Source: a virus. From it: a DNA stretch of 42,385 nt. Numbering within the stretch: position 1 is the stretch's first letter; the number at the start of each line of letters is the position of its first letter. The stretch spans positions 1-42,385 of IMG/VR virus record IMGVR_UViG_3300010401_000809, one strand, 5' to 3'. This document shows, piece after piece, positions 41,010 to 42,385 of this stretch. Under the pieces are notes generated by a model. That model was not told where the DNA came from. It saw nothing but the letters and a program-made list of their open reading frames with translations, and made no database searches. The position numbers were made by a program, and so were the translations under genes.

Positions 41010-41180
41010 CTAAGCCCATCGCCTCAGCGCATCGATCGCGGTCAACTCCGGAACAACCTGGTTGGAGTACTTTCCGGTTGTCGCTTCTGACATCAGGCGA
41101 ACACTCGCCCACTTCACAAGCGAACGTGGCAAACGCCACGCGATCCAAATCCAAATTCGCTCAATGACTCGACCCCTCAC
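41010..41180 (-). CDS. 56-residue protein
   Basis: GTG 41180 shares GTGA with the upstream stop. The N-terminal half is Trp-rich and hydrophobic (IWIWIAWRLPRSLVKWASVR), compatible with a membrane-associated helix; the C-terminal half, EATTGKYSNQVVPELTAIDA LRRWA, is a pattern I recognise from short phage proteins of unknown role. Shortness is offset by coupling at both ends. Confidence 0.65.
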   Translation of the reverse strand: MRGRVIERIWIWIAWRLPRSLVKWASVRLMSEATTGKYSNQVVPELTAIDALRRWA

Positions 41181-41461
41181 AGCTTCACGTCCTCCGCTTC
41201 CGTCACTTCCACTTCGAACCGCCGTACGGCGCCGCCGTAGCCCACGCGGTTCGCGGACGCAAACTTGTCTTTCAGTCGCGCCACTCTCCCGTTACCGAGT
41301 GATACGGCGCGCCCTGCTGCTAAGTGCAGGGCGAGCTCGTCGGTGAGTGTGTCGGACAGCTTGTAGCCACGCTTACCCGCGGCGATCGCGCGCTGTTGCC
41401 GCAGGACCAGTTTTCGCAGGACCTCTTCGCTCAACTCTTTTTTGTTCACCGGCTTGCTCAA
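41177..41461 (-). CDS. Small basic helical protein
   Basis: 94 residues from TTG 41461, which shares TTGA with the upstream stop and has GGGAG seven bases before; TTG 41467 is an alternative. N-terminal helix (ELSEEVLRKLVLRQQRAIAA GKRGYKLSDTLTDELALHLA), then a small beta part with AGRAVSLGNGRVARLKDKFA. Function unknown. Confidence 0.6.
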   Translation of the reverse strand: MSKPVNKKELSEEVLRKLVLRQQRAIAAGKRGYKLSDTLTDELALHLAAGRAVSLGNGRVARLKDKFASANRVGYGGAVRRFEVEVTEAEDVKL

Positions 41462-41628
41462 GGACAAACTCCCGCGCTGGCATGCGCCGGGCGCAATGAG
41501 ATCGGATCAATCGAAGGCCCGTAAGAAATCTCTCGAGCTCCTGCCGGTACCGGGAAGCAGACAGGTTCCGGCCGCTGCAGCTCGCACGCCAGGTCCATCC
41601 AGATCCGTAGAAAGGTTTCCCAGTTCAT
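41458..41628 (-). CDS. 56-residue protein
   Basis: ATG 41628 (ATGA overlap), MNWETFLRIWMDLACELQRP then EPVCFPVPAGAREISYGPSI. A short amphipathic helix and a Pro-rich tail with three Cys. Support comes from 4-base overlaps on both sides rather than from family resemblance. Function unknown. Confidence 0.5.
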   Translation of the reverse strand: MNWETFLRIWMDLACELQRPEPVCFPVPAGAREISYGPSIDPISLRPAHASAGVCP

Positions 41629-41879
41629 CCGATCTCCGACACGTGAACAAATCCCGAACGGCCGCGGCGACGACGTCCGGGCTGACGGAAGTCGAACATC
41701 AAGGACAACACCCGCCGCTCGAGTTCCTTATAGGAATAGGGATCGCGAGAAGGGGATACCGAGAGCTGAGGAATGGTTTGCGGTTTGTAAACTGGAGTTG
41801 ACGGAGCTGGAAAATCCGAACGGCGTTGTCCCTGCAGTGGGCCAGAGTCAGAAAAGGTAAAGGCAAGTTGCGTCGACAT
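41625..41879 (-). CDS. Small unknown protein
   Basis: 84 residues from ATG 41879 with AGGAG upstream. Mostly disordered N-terminus (Ser/Pro/Gln-rich), then SYKELERRVLSLMFDFRQPG and a basic stretch RRRRGRSGFVHVSEIG. The 136 bases upstream (41880-42015) hold no credible gene; they contain an imperfect AAGGGG/CCCCTT hairpin only. Confidence 0.55.
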   Translation of the reverse strand: MSTQLAFTFSDSGPLQGQRRSDFPAPSTPVYKPQTIPQLSVSPSRDPYSYKELERRVLSLMFDFRQPGRRRRGRSGFVHVSEIG

Positions 41880-42015
41880 CCGTGTCCGCTCCTAGCTTCA
41901 AATCACTTTTGCGAAACCTTCATGGTTCCGCACGCCGTTCCTACTTCATGCAGGAAGCGGTTGCGATCTTCGCAGGATGCCGACCGGGAGGGAAGGGGCT
42001 GTTTCCCCCTTTACG

Positions 42016-42189
42016 CTAAACCGTGACAGGCGCTAGTTTTCGGCGCTGGTCTTTCGCGTTCTCTTTGTGGCGGCGGTTGAAGTAGACCTTCCGTGAGGTT
42101 TCCGAGACTTCAAATTTCAACTCGCAGTCATCACAGCCACAGGCACACGTGCGGACAACGCGCTTGGACGTGGTGTTCTTCTTGCTCAT
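42016..42189 (-). CDS. 57-residue zinc-binding protein
   Basis: ATG 42189. The N-terminus is basic (MSKKNTTSKRVVR), then TCACGCDDCELKFEVS gives four close Cys, then a helix with His (KVYFNRRHKENAKDQRRK). A compact zinc knuckle is likely. No Shine-Dalgarno precedes the start, but TACAAT lies 8 bases upstream, so its transcript may be leaderless. Function unknown. Confidence 0.65.
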   Translation of the reverse strand: MSKKNTTSKRVVRTCACGCDDCELKFEVSETSRKVYFNRRHKENAKDQRRKLAPVTV

Positions 42190-42197
42190 GGACCGCT

Positions 42198-42215
42198 ATT
42201 GTACGGCGCTGTCAA
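42198..42215 (-). promoter_or_regulatory. Possible leaderless promoter
   Basis: Read leftward, TACAAT (42203-42198) stands 8 bases before ATG 42189, the same distance as in the repressor promoter, and the start lacks a ribosome binding site. A TTGACA (42215-42210) is only 6 bases upstream of it, which is wrong for a -35. So it is only a candidate, perhaps depending on an activator. Confidence 0.3.
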
Positions 42216-42385
42216 AGGCCGGCGCGTGATCCTTCAGGGAAAATAGAGCTATCGCGTATCTGTGCGCGCCGCCTCTCCTCACACCAGGCCTTGATCGTCT
42301 TGCCCACAAGCTCCCCGCGACCCTCCGCAATCGCCTCAAGATTGATAAACGCGTACTTCCCGTCGATTTCAAACGTGAGGAGCAC
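42212..42385 (-). CDS. Small protein at window edge
   Basis: 57 residues if GTG 42385 is the start; the gene may extend beyond the window. VLLTFEIDGKYAFINLEAIA forms a strand-helix unit, then EGRGELVGKTIKAWCEERRR AQIRDSSIF. A small alpha/beta protein with a basic helix; it could contact nucleic acid. Family not recognised. Confidence 0.55.
   Translation of the reverse strand: MLLTFEIDGKYAFINLEAIAEGRGELVGKTIKAWCEERRRAQIRDSSIFPEGSRAGL

Noticed and set aside
42198-42215. Standard sigma-70 promoter TTGACA/TACAAT
   Set aside because: The two boxes are only 6 bases apart, so they cannot work as a normal pair.
1-42385. Diversity-generating retroelement as in BPP-1
   Set aside because: No reverse transcriptase-like protein and no template/variable repeat pair was recognised despite the BPP-1-like head genes.
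1-42385. CRISPR array or insertion sequence
   Set aside because: No regularly spaced direct repeats and no transposase were seen; the serine recombinase lacks visible element ends.

Overview
The window is a nearly complete genome of a temperate, short-tailed (podovirus-type) dsDNA phage or prophage. It carries an integrase and excisionase, two phage-type repressors, a recombination module and a full T7/BPP-1-like head-and-tail gene set. No host housekeeping gene is visible. The DNA is GC-rich. The host is probably a soil bacterium; Acidobacteriota is my guess from the style of the integrase and of many very small conserved phage proteins, but this is weakly supported. Both ends of the window fall on gene boundaries, so the sequence may be clipped or linearised there.

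Layout. (1) 1-3000, leftward: an XRE repressor leads a tightly packed operon with two small membrane proteins, two small unknown proteins, an initiator-type tRNA-Met, an excisionase and a tyrosine integrase. (2) 3083-4446: a second HTH regulator with a small partner gene reads rightward, followed by an isolated leftward gene of unknown function (a moron candidate). (3) 4494-12732, rightward early operon: many small genes, most overlapping by 4 bases, around a Rad52-like annealing protein plus a Fe-S PD-(D/E)XK exonuclease. Zinc-ribbon proteins and two J-domain-like proteins follow. One small gene reads against the operon. (4) 42385-12653, leftward late operon in transcription order: small unknowns, serine recombinase, terminase small and large subunits, GNAT acetyltransferase, lysis-type genes (two membrane proteins around a tlde1-type peptidoglycan enzyme), portal, Bbp19-like protein, a structural protein, scaffold, major capsid protein, Bbp16-like cement, a cassette of three Sec-exported proteins, fibre-like protein, tail adaptor (gp11-like), a tail nozzle protein (gp12-like) split over two genes, and three ejection/core proteins, the last 2126 residues long. 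The early and late transcripts converge and overlap at 12653-12732.

Regulation. The promoter of the XRE repressor and that of the early operon share the same architecture: TTGAC(G/T), 18 bases, CAGAAT, then a start codon 8-10 bases later without a ribosome binding site. Both are therefore likely to make leaderless mRNAs. The early promoter has a perfect 9+9 palindrome (ATTCTGCAC / GTGCAGAAT) over its -10 and the repressor promoter has one half of it, which suggests one repressor controls both.

No helicase, primase or DNA polymerase is recognisable, so the phage probably uses the host replisome; the J-domain proteins may help by recruiting the host DnaK (inference). The most unusual points are the three signal-peptide proteins inside the virion operon, the split nozzle gene with a foreign domain, a G9 tract where two overlapping zinc-finger reading frames meet, the initiator-like tRNA, and a serine recombinase overlapping the small terminase gene.
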